From assembly GCF_022271435.1 (NCBI RefSeq), contig NZ_JAFIQY010000058.1, forward strand, positions 1 to 44,373: a stretch of 44,373 nt of DNA. The letters are read 5' to 3'. The notes beneath the pieces were generated by a model, which was not told where the DNA came from, made no database searches, and was given only the letters and a program-made list of their open reading frames with translations. Of this stretch, positions 1-7,543 are shown in pieces; within the stretch, counting starts at the first letter, position 1, and every line of letters begins with the position of its first letter. This stretch comes from Streptomyces monomycini. Lineage in GTDB: Bacteria > Actinomycetota > Actinomycetes > Streptomycetales > Streptomycetaceae. Position numbers and translations under genes: made by a program.

Positions 1-1254
1 GCCATGGCCACCACATCGCCCTCGGCCACCGGCGACTGCAGCGTCCGCACCTCATCAATCAGACCGTGCGCATACTCCTGCCAGGCTCCCTTGTAAAAGA
101 GCCGGCCCAACTGCAGCCCGCCCTTGGCCCGCCACGGCGCCGTGAACTTCACCGACTCCTGCAACGTGCCGTTCACGAACAACGACAGCGTCTGAAGATC
201 CGCGTCGTACGAACCCGCCAGATGCGTCCACTCACCCGCCTTCGCCACATCCTTGCTCACCGCACGGACAATCTTCGTGTCATCCGCATCAGAAGCATGA
301 CGGTTGAAGACCCACTTGTCATAAGCCTTCGAGTAATACACCTGAAAACCACTGGCACGGTCACCGGCCTGCGACAAGAACGTATAATTCCTGTCCTTGT
401 CCTCCAGCCTGACCCACGCCGACACCGAAAACGACTTCGTCGTATCCACCACCGGACCGGCCGTCGCCGCAAACCCCGACGACCCGTTCAGACGCAGCGC
501 AGAACCGGACTTCCCCGCGGCACCCAACTCGGCACCGCCACCCAACTCCGCGACGAACTCCCCCGGAACACCCCCCGACACTCGCCCCGAACCCACACCC
601 TCATCCAAAGAGAAGGAAGCGAGCTCCTTGAGGTAGGTGGGCATTTCGCCGCGGGACATGGCCGCCACCTCGGTCTCGGCCACCGGCGACTGCAGCGTGC
701 GCACCTCATCAATCAGACCGTGCGCGTACTCCTGCCAGGCTCCCTTGTAAAAGAGCCGGCCCAACTGCAGCCCGCCCTTGGCCCGCCACGGCGCCGTGAA
801 CTTCACCGACTCCTGCAACGTGCCGTTCACGAACAACGACAGCGTCTGAAGATCCGCGTCGTACGAACCCGCCAGATGCGTCCACTCACCCGCCTTCGCC
901 ACATCCTTGCTCACCGCACGGACAATCTTCGTGTCATCCGCATCAGAAGCATGACGGTTGAAGACCCACTTGTCGTAGCGCTGCGAGTAGTAGATCTGGA
1001 AACCGCTGGCGTGGTCACCGGCCTGCGACAGAAACGTGTAATTGCTGTCCTTGTTGTCCAGCTTGACCCACGCCGAGACCGAAAACGACTTCGTCGTGTC
1101 CACCACCGGGCCGGCCGTCGCCGCAAACCCCGACGCCCCGTTCAGACGCAGCGCGGAACCGGACTTCCCCGCGGCACCCAACTCGGCACCGCCGCCCAAC
1201 TCCGCCACGAACTCCCTGGAAGCGCCTCCCGACACACGCCGCGAACCAGCTCTC
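1..1254. repeat. Tandem LamG-coding repeat, period 654 bp
   Basis: Bases 1-600 align with 655-1254 at a constant offset of 654 bp (218 codons). About 245 consecutive bases (from about 77 and from about 731) are identical, including silent positions, while flanking parts differ at scattered bases. This indicates recent duplication or gene conversion. The array may continue beyond the left edge. Confidence 0.9.
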
Positions 1255-2426
1255 TCATCCAGGCTGAACCGGTCCTTGCGGCTGGAGACACCCGCGTCGA
1301 GCCATTCGGTGATGTTGTCGGTCCGAGCCGCGGTCGCGGTGCTTCCCTCGCCGGGCTGCCCCAGGCAGCCTGCTTGGCCGGCACGGCTCTGCACTGCTGT
1401 GATGCGACCGCTGCCATCGACGACCGGCCCACCGGCGTCACCCTTGCACATGCGGCCGCCGGTCAGCTCCACCTCGGTGTCGGTGACCTTGGCCTGCGTC
1501 GTCTTGCTCGCGTGGGGGCCACGGGGTACCCAGGTGGTGTCGGAGCGGCCGTACCCAGCGGCCTCCAGTGCGGCCCCGTCAGCGGGAGCACTGCTGGTGA
1601 GCGTGGCGGGGGTGATGCCGGTGACAGGGGTGGCCAATCGGGCCAGCACGACATCGCGGTCGTCGCGCGGCACCAGGTAGTTGACCTTCACCGGAGCCTT
1701 TCCGGCGAAGGCCGCCGTGACGCTGTCCTTCGGCGCCCCTTCGCCCAGGGGCGACTTCGCGGCGGGTCCACCGATACAGCTGGCTGCTGTGAGAATCCAA
1801 CTGCTGTCGACCAGGGCCGCGCTGCAGCTCCGACCGTCCTTGTGCCCCGGCTGGTTCACCGTGACGCGGGCCAGCCACGGGCGTGCGGAATCACCGGACA
1901 GGGCCGGGCCGGGCTTCCCCTGACCGACGTTGAGTTCCAGCAGGGTGGCGGAAAGTTTGGGATCGAGTCCCTCACCGACGGACTTCCACTTGCCGGGTTC
2001 CAGGTCGACCTTCTCGACCTTCGAGCCATTGGTTCGGGGGTCTTCGGTGCGAACAGTCGCCACGACATCGCCGTCATCGGACTTGGCGAGGTAGGCCCGC
2101 TCGATCTCCATGGACAGATAACCCGTGGCTCCGGAGACGGCAAAGCACACGTCCCCGCTGGTGCGGCTGTTGATACGCACCAGGCTGCCGTCACTTTTGC
2201 AGTCGGCCAGCGTGATATTGCCGTCACCCGATACCAGCTTCAGGCCCTTCTCGGCCAGCAGCTTGTCCCGGTCAGGGTAGGCGAAATCCTCCACGAGCGA
2301 ATCCGAGCCATCCGCAGGCGCTGCCTGCGCCATTGCGGCCATCGGCCCGCCGATCCAGACAGACATCGCAACCGACGCTGCCAGCGTCACGGTTACCGGC
2401 CGGCCAAAGGTGTCACGCCATTTCAT
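1..2426 (-). CDS. Secreted LamG-repeat protein with a degenerate trypsin-like domain (C-terminus beyond window)
   Basis: Minus-strand frame opening with ATG at 2424-2426, GGGAG about 8 nt upstream, and running off the left edge, so only about 808 residues are visible. Residues 1-36 form a Sec signal peptide ending near AQA. A two-Cys beta-rich region follows (about 40-180), then an S1 trypsin-fold domain (about 185-360), then LamG/concanavalin-like jellyroll modules starting near residues 385 and 603. The S1 motifs are altered: TAAHC reads TAASC (Ser216 replaces His), the Asp258 motif is kept (RDVVLARL), and GDSGGP reads GDAGGP (Ala331 replaces Ser). It is therefore probably a non-catalytic binding or scaffold protein, with LamG domains that may bind carbohydrate or protein. 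The two modules repeat every 218 residues with long stretches of identical DNA. The family-level call is good; the biological role is unknown. Confidence 0.85.
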   Translation of the reverse strand, partial: MKWRDTFGRPVTVTLAASVAMSVWIGGPMAAMAQAAPADGSDSLVEDFAYPDRDKLLAEKGLKLVSGDGNITLADCKSDGSLVRINSRTSGDVCFAVSGATGYLSMEIERAYLAKSDDGDVVATVRTEDPRTNGSKVEKVDLEPGKWKSVGEGLDPKLSATLLELNVGQGKPGPALSGDSARPWLARVTVNQPGHKDGRSCSAALVDSSWILTAASCIGGPAAKSPLGEGAPKDSVTAAFAGKAPVKVNYLVPRDDRDVVLARLATPVTGITPATLTSSAPADGAALEAAGYGRSDTTWVPRGPHASKTTQAKVTDTEVELTGGRMCKGDAGGPVVDGSGRITAVQSRAGQAGCLGQPGEGSTATAARTDNITEWLDAGVSSRKDRFSLDERAGSRRVSGGASREFVAELGGGAELGAAGKSGSALRLNGASGFAATAGPVVDTTKSFSVSAWVKLDNKDSNYTFLSQAGDHASGFQIYYSQRYDKWVFNRHASDADDTKIVRAVSKDVAKAGEWTHLAGSYDADLQTLSLFVNGTLQESVKFTAPWRAKGGLQLGRLFYKGAWQEYAHGLIDEVRTLQSPVAETEVAAMSRGEMPTYLKELASFSLDEGVGSGRVSGGVPGEFVAELGGGAELGAAGKSGSALRLNGSSGFAATAGPVVDTTKSFSVSAWVRLEDKDRNYTFLSQAGDRASGFQVYYSKAYDKWVFNRHASDADDTKIVRAVSKDVAKAGEWTHLAGSYDADLQTLSLFVNGTLQESVKFTAPWRAKGGLQLGRLFYKGAWQEYAHGLIDEVRTLQSPVAEGDVVAM

Positions 2427-2557
2427 ACACGAACTCCCAACGGTCAGACATGCCCGCACCACAATGGTTTCGAGCATGCTGAGGCTGGGCGCACGTCACG
2501 GCGTACTTGTGCCGATCCCCCCTGCCACGGCCCCCAATGCCATCGGCGCGCACCGAA

Positions 2558-2587
2558 CATATATTCCCTTTGGCAATGGAGTGTCAA
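2558..2587 (-). promoter_or_regulatory. Sigma-70-like promoter of the LamG protein gene
   Basis: On the minus strand TTGACA (2582-2587) is followed by 18 bp and TATATG (2558-2563), close to consensus for a housekeeping (HrdB-like) promoter. Such an AT-rich block is conspicuous here. It would give a leader of roughly 125 nt before the ATG at 2426. Confidence 0.6.
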
Positions 2588-3037
2588 GTCTGCTTAAAGG
2601 CCACCCCAAGTCGATCTTCGGATCGGCGCGGCTCGGCCTTCCACCGAGGTACTCCGTCCGGCGGGGTGGGGTTCGCGCGGGCGGTCGACGCGGGACATCG
2701 CTCGATGAGCGACGTCCGCCTACGGCGGTCGTCGTCATGAGCGTCGGCGGAACATGCCCGACCCGGGCATGCAAAGGGCCCCTTACCTGCGCCGCGACTA
2801 CCGGGACGCTCACCTCGCTCATGGAGGAGGGAAATACGTCATCGGCTCAGGTGAAGTCGCTGCCGACAACGGCGGCATCATGCAGGTCGACAACTCCGCA
2901 AAAACGGCGGGAGATTGGGCCGCACCGGAGCGTTTCTCGGGCGGCTGGAGTCCGCACGAGCGCCACTCCACCGAGCAGCCCCTCACCAAGAGAGGGTGAA
3001 AGCAGTATCTGGTACAGGCAGTTGACTAACAGTCAGC
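2588..3037. other. Intergenic region, possible gene remnant at 2754-2999
   Basis: There is no convincing complete gene between the LamG promoter and the IS element. A short plus-strand frame (2754-2999) contains a protein-like stretch, GKYVIGSGEVAADNGG, followed by a stop. It has no good ribosome binding site and its N-terminal part looks non-coding. It could be the tail of a deleted gene; no family is assigned. Confidence 0.3.
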
Positions 3038-3039
3038 TA

Positions 3040-3910
3040 AGGCGTCATTTCATCTGGCCAGGCGGCGGTGGCATATGAGGGTCGCGGCGATGGCGGTGAA
3101 GGCTGCGAAGTGTTCCGGCTTGCGTGCGTAGCGGCGGTGCAGACGGCGGCAGCCGGACAACCAGGACACGGTCCGCTCTACGACCCAGCGGTGCCGGCCC
3201 AGGTGCCGGGATGACTCGATGCCTTTGCGGGCGAGGCGATGCCGGATGCCGCGGGAAGCGAGCCATCGGCGCAGGTGGCGGTTGTCGTAGCCCTTGTCCC
3301 CGTGCAGTTTGCCGGGCCGCCGACGTCGTGGGCCGCGACGGGAGCCTATGGGCGGGATGCCGCGGGCCAGCGGGACGAGGGCTTGGCTGTCGTGAAGGTT
3401 GGCAGCGGGATGCCGATCGACAGGGGCAGGCCCTGGCGGTCGACGATGAGGTGGATCTTCGATCCCTTCTTGCCACGGTCGGTCGGATTCGGTCCCGTCA
3501 TCTGCCCCCCTTCGAGGGCCCGGACACTGACGGAGTCGATCGCGCACCGCGACCAGTCCAGCTCGCCCCGGGCACCGAGTTCGCCCAGGACCAGGCGATG
3601 GAGCTTGGCCCACACTCTGGCCTCGCTCCACTCGGTGAACCACCGGAAGGCGGACTCACCCGACAAGCCGAAGCCCGGCGGCAGTTGATTCCAGGTGCAG
3701 CCCGAGGTGGCCACGAAGATGATCGCGGCCAGCACTTCGCGGTTCCCACGCCGACGTCGGCCACCGCCCTGCGGTCGTTCCGGCGCCGGCGGCACCACGC
3801 GCTCGAACAGCTCCCACAGGCTGTCCGGCACCATCCGCTCGACAAGCTCGACAAGAGGGGCAGTCACCATCCCAGACTGCCGCAAGATCACACCAAACGA
3901 ACTGGCGTCT
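3040..3910 (-). mobile_element. IS5-type insertion sequence, about 870 bp
   Basis: Imperfect terminal inverted repeats bound the element: AGGCGTCATTTCATCTGG at the left end and AGACGCCAGTTCGTTTGG at the right end read inward (13 of 18 match). A TA dinucleotide lies immediately outside each end (3038-3039, 3911-3912), consistent with a TA target duplication. The only gene inside is a transposase in two frames on the minus strand. Size and gene content fit IS5-family elements of actinomycetes. With a frameshifted transposase it may not move unaided. Confidence 0.8.
3050..3870 (-). pseudogene. IS5-family DDE transposase, frameshifted
   Basis: The first part starts at ATG 3868-3870 (an in-frame GTG at 3891 is an alternative) and carries the N-terminal region with SGCTWNQLP and the first catalytic Asp context, CAIDSVSVRA. 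Near 3400 similarity moves to another frame: the first frame reads SIGIPLPTF, whereas the expected continuation NLHDSQAL is found in the other. That second frame carries the second Asp (LHGDKGYD) and the Glu motif (VVERTVSWL), and ends with TGA at 3050. Comparison with the expected sequence suggests loss of one base around CCGCTGCCAACC. IS5 relatives sometimes use programmed frameshifting, but no slippery run of A or G is present, so an inactivating indel is more likely. Confidence 0.8.
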
Positions 3911-3953
3911 TAGTTGTTGTGTGACTTCTGCTGCTGGTGCGTCAGTTCCTTGT

Positions 3954-4105
3954 CGGGGCCCGAAGCTGGAGCCGTTGCTGCTCTGCGATGAGGAGCGGGC
4001 GGTGTTGGAGCGGTGACCGCGCCGTGCGACATCAGCCCAGGCGGTGGCCCTGCGGGCCCGGATTGTTCTGGCGTGCGCGGGTGAGGATGTACCGCCGATT
4101 GTCGG
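3954..4105 (+). pseudogene. 5' remnant of an IS630-type transposase
   Basis: The frame reads RGPKLEPLLLCDEERAVLER, then a TGA stop where Trp is expected, then RRATSAQAVALRARIVLAC. This matches the helix-turn-helix N-terminus of IS630-family transposases (typically SDEERAVLERW followed by ARIVLAC). Similarity stops near 4100, where monooxygenase-like sequence begins. About 50 codons survive, with no DDE catalytic region. It is a dead fragment marking an old insertion or deletion. Confidence 0.65.
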
Positions 4106-4621
4106 GGGCCCCGGGACCTGCCGATGACCGAGGCCATGCGGCAGGCGCGCGAGCGCGGGGTGCTGGAGCGGCTGCCGCTGTTCGACCGCCTCACCGAGAC
4201 CGGCGCGGTCTGGTCCGACGGCCGCACCGTCGAGGCCGACACCATTCTGTACGCCACCGGGTTCCGCGCCGCCATCGACCATCTGGCACCTCTCGGACTT
4301 CGCGAGCCCGGCGGCGGCATCCGCCTGGACGGAACCCGCGCCGTCCGGGACCCCCGTGTCCACCTCGTCGGCTACGGCCCCTCCGCCAGTACCATCGGCG
4401 CCAACCGCGCCGGACGCGCGGCCGTACGCGACATCCGGCAGCTCCTGCGGACGGACGACAGCGATCAGGTGCGACGGCCCGGCTCCGGCCGTCAGACTTC
4501 AGCGCCGGGCCAGCGCCAGCACGCTCAGGCCGAACATCAGGACGCCCAGCGGGAGATGGACCGACGAGACGTGCGCGATGCCGAGCACGACCTGGGCCGA
4601 GGCGAGTACGAGAAAGCCTGA
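4106..4621 (+). pseudogene. Flavin-containing monooxygenase, C-terminal fragment
   Basis: The frame contains MTEAMRQARERGVLERLPLF, then WSDGRTVEADTILYATGF, then VHLVGYGPSASTIGANRAGR. The ATGF motif and a terminal GYG/ANRAGR segment are typical of the C-terminal third of FMO-like FAD/NADPH oxidoreductases. The N-terminal Rossmann GxGxxG domains are missing, so the gene has lost its 5' part, evidently at the junction with the IS630 remnant. Recognisable similarity ends near 4455. The frame continues to a stop at 4621 antisense to the neighbouring membrane-protein gene and is probably not native there. An internal ATG (4124) exists but the product would lack cofactor domains. Confidence 0.7.
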
Positions 4622-4906
4622 CGCGTGCCATACCGGCCGGGCCGGGCCGCCGCCCGGCTTCCACGCCAGTACCGCCGCGAGGACGTGGAGCATCGACGCC
4701 CCGTACATCACGCGGGCGCCGGCGCTGTGCAGCATCGCTCCGAAGGGTGAGGTCAGCAGCAGTCCGGCGGAGACTGCCTGGAGGAAGACGGTCAGGGTCT
4801 GAAGGGCTATCGCGACCCGCAGGAAGGAGGAGTGGCGCGATGTGTTCGCCGTTTCCGCTGTCGCTGCCGCTGTCTTCGTCTTCTTCGTCGTCGACTGAGT
4901 GGTCAT
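4499..4906 (-). CDS. Small four-helix membrane protein, unknown function
   Basis: A 135-residue protein starting at ATG 4904-4906 with GAGGA about 8 nt upstream. The N-terminus is a short Lys/Thr-rich cytoplasmic tail (about 25 residues). Four hydrophobic segments follow at roughly 28-52, 58-82, 92-112 and 116-133, separated by short loops. No catalytic motif was recognised. It is divergent from the ECF41 sigma gene, with about 120 bp between the starts, so shared control or targeting by that sigma factor is possible but not shown. The 3' end overlaps the decayed monooxygenase frame tail to tail. Confidence 0.7.
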   Translation of the reverse strand: MTTQSTTKKTKTAAATAETANTSRHSSFLRVAIALQTLTVFLQAVSAGLLLTSPFGAMLHSAGARVMYGASMLHVLAAVLAWKPGGGPARPVWHASGFLVLASAQVVLGIAHVSSVHLPLGVLMFGLSVLALARR

Positions 4907-4921
4907 GTCACAGTCCTCTTT

Positions 4922-4961
4922 CCCGTCCGCGGGCAGCAGGACCCCGTCCGCGGGCAGCAGG
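4922..4961. repeat. 19-bp direct repeat in the divergent promoter region
   Basis: CCCGTCCGCGGGCAGCAGG occurs at 4922-4940 and again at 4943-4961, a 21-bp period equal to two helical turns. It lies between the starts of the small membrane protein gene and the sigma factor gene, where a regulator bound on one DNA face could act. Confidence 0.7.
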
Positions 4962-5028
4962 TCGATAAGGTCTCATCAGCTCGACGACGCGGGCTTGCGG
5001 AAGGTAAGGCGAGGGGGCGGCCGGGAGC

Positions 5029-5994
5029 ATGGGGACTGCCGGGGCGGTCGGGGCCGGGGCGGACGGGGCGGTTGGCGAACGACGTCAACTGATCAATGTC
5101 GCCTACCGGTTGCTGGGTTCGGTGACCGAGGCCGAGGACGCCGTACAGGACGCCTACGGACGCTGGTACGGGCTGCCGCGGAACCGGCGGGAGGAGATCC
5201 GGTCCCCCGGTGCCTGGCTGACGACGGTGACCAGCCGCATCTGCCTGGACGTGCTCAGCTCCGCGCGGGCCCGTCGTGAACGCTATGTCGGCGCGTGGCT
5301 GCCCGAGCCGCTGCCCGACCGCGCCGAGTGGGGTCAGGCGGAGGGTGCCGGCACCGGCGGCGCGGACCCCGCCGACCAGATCGTGCTGGACGAGTCGGTG
5401 GCCATGGCCTTTCTCGTCGTCCTGGAGTCGATGACGCCCGCCGAGCGGGTGGCGTTCGTCCTGCACGACGTCTTCCGGTACCCGTTCGCCGAGATCGCCG
5501 GCGTTCTCGGCCGGACCCCCGCGGCCTGCAAGCAGCTGGCGGCCTCCGCCCGGCGGCGGGTGGGCGACGCGCGCACCGCGGGGCCCTCGGCGACCGGCCG
5601 GGCGGACGTGCTGAGGCGGGTCAAGGAGGCGTGGGAGGCCAAGGACATCGCGGCGCTCGTCGGTCTTCTCGATCCGGCTGCCGTGCTGACCGCCGACGGC
5701 GGCGGTCTGGCCGGCGCCGTCCCGCGCCCGGTCGAGGGCGGGGCGCGCATCGCCCGGTACCTGGCCGCCGTCGCGGACCAGGCTCCCGGGCTGGAACTCC
5801 TGGAGCGGTCGGTCAACGGGATGCCGGGCCTGGTGGCCCGGCGGGCCGGCGTCGTCGTGACCGTGGCCGCGTTCGACGTCCACGGCGGGCGCGTCACCCG
5901 GATCTGGGCGGTCCGCAACCCGGAGAAGCTACGGCCTTGGGCCCTGGAGAGCGGGCCGTGGACGGCCGCGCCCCGTGCACCTGGCGGCTCATGA
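5029..5994 (+). CDS. sigJ: ECF41-type RNA polymerase sigma factor (SigJ-like) with SnoaL-like C-terminal domain
   Basis: A 321-residue protein. Sigma region 2 lies near residues 20-85 (LINVAYRLLGSVTEAEDAVQDAY), with the WLPEP linker motif near residue 90. Region 4 lies near 125-185 (MTPAERVAFVLHDVFRYPFAEIAGVLG, then CKQLAASARRR). A SnoaL/NTF2-like C-terminal domain follows, with DGGG near 222 and NPEKL near 297. WLPEP, DGGG and NPxKL are the hallmarks of group ECF41, whose C-terminal extension acts in place of a separate anti-sigma factor. ECF41 genes usually sit beside a carboxymuconolactone decarboxylase, oxidoreductase or epimerase gene. Here the closest candidate is the FAD monooxygenase, converging and overlapping by six bases. 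The ATG at 5029 has a weak ribosome binding site, so the true start could lie a little downstream. Confidence 0.88.
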   Translation: MGTAGAVGAGADGAVGERRQLINVAYRLLGSVTEAEDAVQDAYGRWYGLPRNRREEIRSPGAWLTTVTSRICLDVLSSARARRERYVGAWLPEPLPDRAEWGQAEGAGTGGADPADQIVLDESVAMAFLVVLESMTPAERVAFVLHDVFRYPFAEIAGVLGRTPAACKQLAASARRRVGDARTAGPSATGRADVLRRVKEAWEAKDIAALVGLLDPAAVLTADGGGLAGAVPRPVEGGARIARYLAAVADQAPGLELLERSVNGMPGLVARRAGVVVTVAAFDVHGGRVTRIWAVRNPEKLRPWALESGPWTAAPRAPGGS

Positions 5995-7125
5995 GGCCTG
6001 CTGCTCGTCTTCCATGAACGCGGTGACGAGGCTGTGGGGCGCGTTGTCGCCGAAGAGGTATGCGTGGAGTCGGATGCCGTCGGCGGCGGCTTCGGCGGCG
6101 CGGGGGAACATGGCCTGCTCGTACGCGGTGAGGGCGGTCTCGACGGCGCCGGGGTGCGCGGCGAGGGCCGTGCCGAGTTCGGCGCCGTCGTACATGGCCA
6201 GGTTGGCGCCCTCGCCGTTCGGAGCCGAGAGGTGGGCGGCGTCGCCGAGCAGGGTCACTCCCGGGACCCGGTCCCACCGGTGGCCGATCGGCAGGGCGTG
6301 GACGGGGCGCAGGGTCGGCGCGGTGTCGCCGTCGGTGATCAGCGCGGTGACTTCCGGGGCCCAGCCGGCGAATTCCTGCGCGATCCGCGCGGCGGCCGCG
6401 GCGGGGTCGGTGAAATCGACGGCGGCGAACCAGTCCAGCGGCTCGGTGAGCACCACATAGGTGTGCAGGGTGCCGCCCCGCTCCCGGTGAGCCTGGATGC
6501 CCTTGCCCGGCGCGAGCACGAACAGCGACCCGCCGCCGACCGCCTTCGCGGTGGCCGGGTGCCGGTTGTCGCTGTCGAACAGACAGGTCTCGACGAAGGC
6601 CCTGCCGGTGTACTCGGGGGTGGCGTCGGAGAGCAGCGGCCGGACGCGTGACCAGGCGCCGTCCGCGCCGACCAGCAGGCTCGTGGTGACGGTGGTGCCG
6701 TCGGCGAAGGTCACCTCGTGGCGGCCCGCACCGAGTGCGCGGGCGCCGCTGACCTTGTGGCCCCAACGGACCGTGCCGGCCGGCAGCGAGTCGAGCAGGA
6801 TCTGCCGCAGTTCGCCGCGCTGCACCTCGGGGCGCCCGCCCGTACCGTCGTCGGCCTTGTCGAACAGGGTGCTGCCGTCCCGGTCGAGGATCCGTATCGC
6901 CTGGCGGCCTTCCAGGACGAGTTCGCGGAACTCGTCGATCAGGCCCGCGGCCCGGAGGGCCGGTTGCCCGTTGTAGTCGTGGATGTCGAGCATGCCGCCC
7001 TGCGCGCGGGCCGTCGGGGACGGCTCCGCCTCGTAGACCGTGGCCGGGATGCCGTGGACGTGCAGGACGCGGGCCAGGGTGAGGCCGCCGAGGCCGGCGC
7101 CGATGATCGTGACATGAGTGGTCAT
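5989..7125 (-). CDS. TetX-like FAD-dependent monooxygenase
   Basis: A 378-residue group A flavoprotein hydroxylase. ATG at 7123-7125 is preceded by AAGGA. The N-terminal Rossmann motif is VTIIGAGLGGLTLARVL. GGMLDIHDYNGQPALRAAGL corresponds closely to the GGTLDLH region of TetX. VGADGAWSRVR is the DG motif, and GDAAHLSAPNGEGANLAMYD is the second FAD-binding GD motif. There is no C-terminal membrane helix. Such enzymes hydroxylate aromatic polyketides or other small molecules using NADPH and O2; TetX itself inactivates tetracyclines. The substrate here is unknown. The stop codons of this gene and of the ECF41 gene overlap within TCATGA. Confidence 0.85.
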   Translation of the reverse strand: MTTHVTIIGAGLGGLTLARVLHVHGIPATVYEAEPSPTARAQGGMLDIHDYNGQPALRAAGLIDEFRELVLEGRQAIRILDRDGSTLFDKADDGTGGRPEVQRGELRQILLDSLPAGTVRWGHKVSGARALGAGRHEVTFADGTTVTTSLLVGADGAWSRVRPLLSDATPEYTGRAFVETCLFDSDNRHPATAKAVGGGSLFVLAPGKGIQAHRERGGTLHTYVVLTEPLDWFAAVDFTDPAAAAARIAQEFAGWAPEVTALITDGDTAPTLRPVHALPIGHRWDRVPGVTLLGDAAHLSAPNGEGANLAMYDGAELGTALAAHPGAVETALTAYEQAMFPRAAEAAADGIRLHAYLFGDNAPHSLVTAFMEDEQQAS

Positions 7126-7543
7126 GGGGCGTGTTCCTTGCGTGTCGCGTGGCTGCCGGACGGGCGCCCGGCGGGATCTCTGGAAGGGTGCCGGGCCCCG
7201 CTGACGGGGCGGGGACATCGGGCCGACAGCCCTGACAGGTGACCGACAACGGGCAGTGCACCGCCCTCTCCGGAAGCGCACCTGGAACCCCGTGCACTCG
7301 GGAAGGTGACTTCGGCCCGTAACACCGCGCGCCTTCCCGGCCTGCGGCTATCAAGGCAGTGACGGCATGGCACGGCATCCGGCTGTCCGGACACGGACGT
7401 ACCGGGGGCCGGGAAGCCCGGGAGCCCGCTGGCCCGGAAGCCCGGGTCCGCAGGCCCGCAGGCCCGCAGGCCCGCAGGCCACGAGCTACGAGCCACGCAC
7501 CGCCGTCCACGATCCGCGAACCCGCGCCCGGAAGGACGGCCCC
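7126..7543. other. Divergent intergenic region with a GC-rich repeat block
   Basis: This 418-bp gap separates the divergent FAD monooxygenase and signalling ATPase genes. No protein-like frame was recognised. It must hold promoters for both genes, but no clear hexamer pair was found. Near the ATPase side the sequence becomes repetitive, with CCCGGGAGCCCG-like units then 8-bp tandem repeats. The ATPase start is preceded by GAAGGA. Confidence 0.5.
7448..7480. repeat. 8-bp tandem repeat, four copies
   Basis: CCGCAGGC is repeated four times without interruption, about 65 bp upstream of the ATPase start. Copy number may vary between strains by slippage. Any effect on leader structure is speculation. 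Confidence 0.75.

Noticed and set aside
66..2597. Long plus-strand open frame (about 840 codons) antisense to the LamG gene
   Set aside because: Its product is Arg/His-rich low-quality sequence, whereas the minus strand gives a signal peptide, S1 and LamG domains. It is a mirror frame created by high GC.
3390..3420. Programmed frameshift site in the IS5 transposase
   Set aside because: No slippery homopolymer or heptamer is present; a simple one-base deletion explains the change of frame.
4906..4927. TGTCACA followed by CGTC, resembling an ECF41 target promoter
   Set aside because: The spacing is 11 bp instead of about 16, and the element overlaps the start codon of the small membrane protein gene, so it is likely chance.
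7448..7480. CRISPR-like repeat block
   Set aside because: Four contiguous 8-bp units with no spacers and no cas genes nearby; it is a simple tandem repeat.
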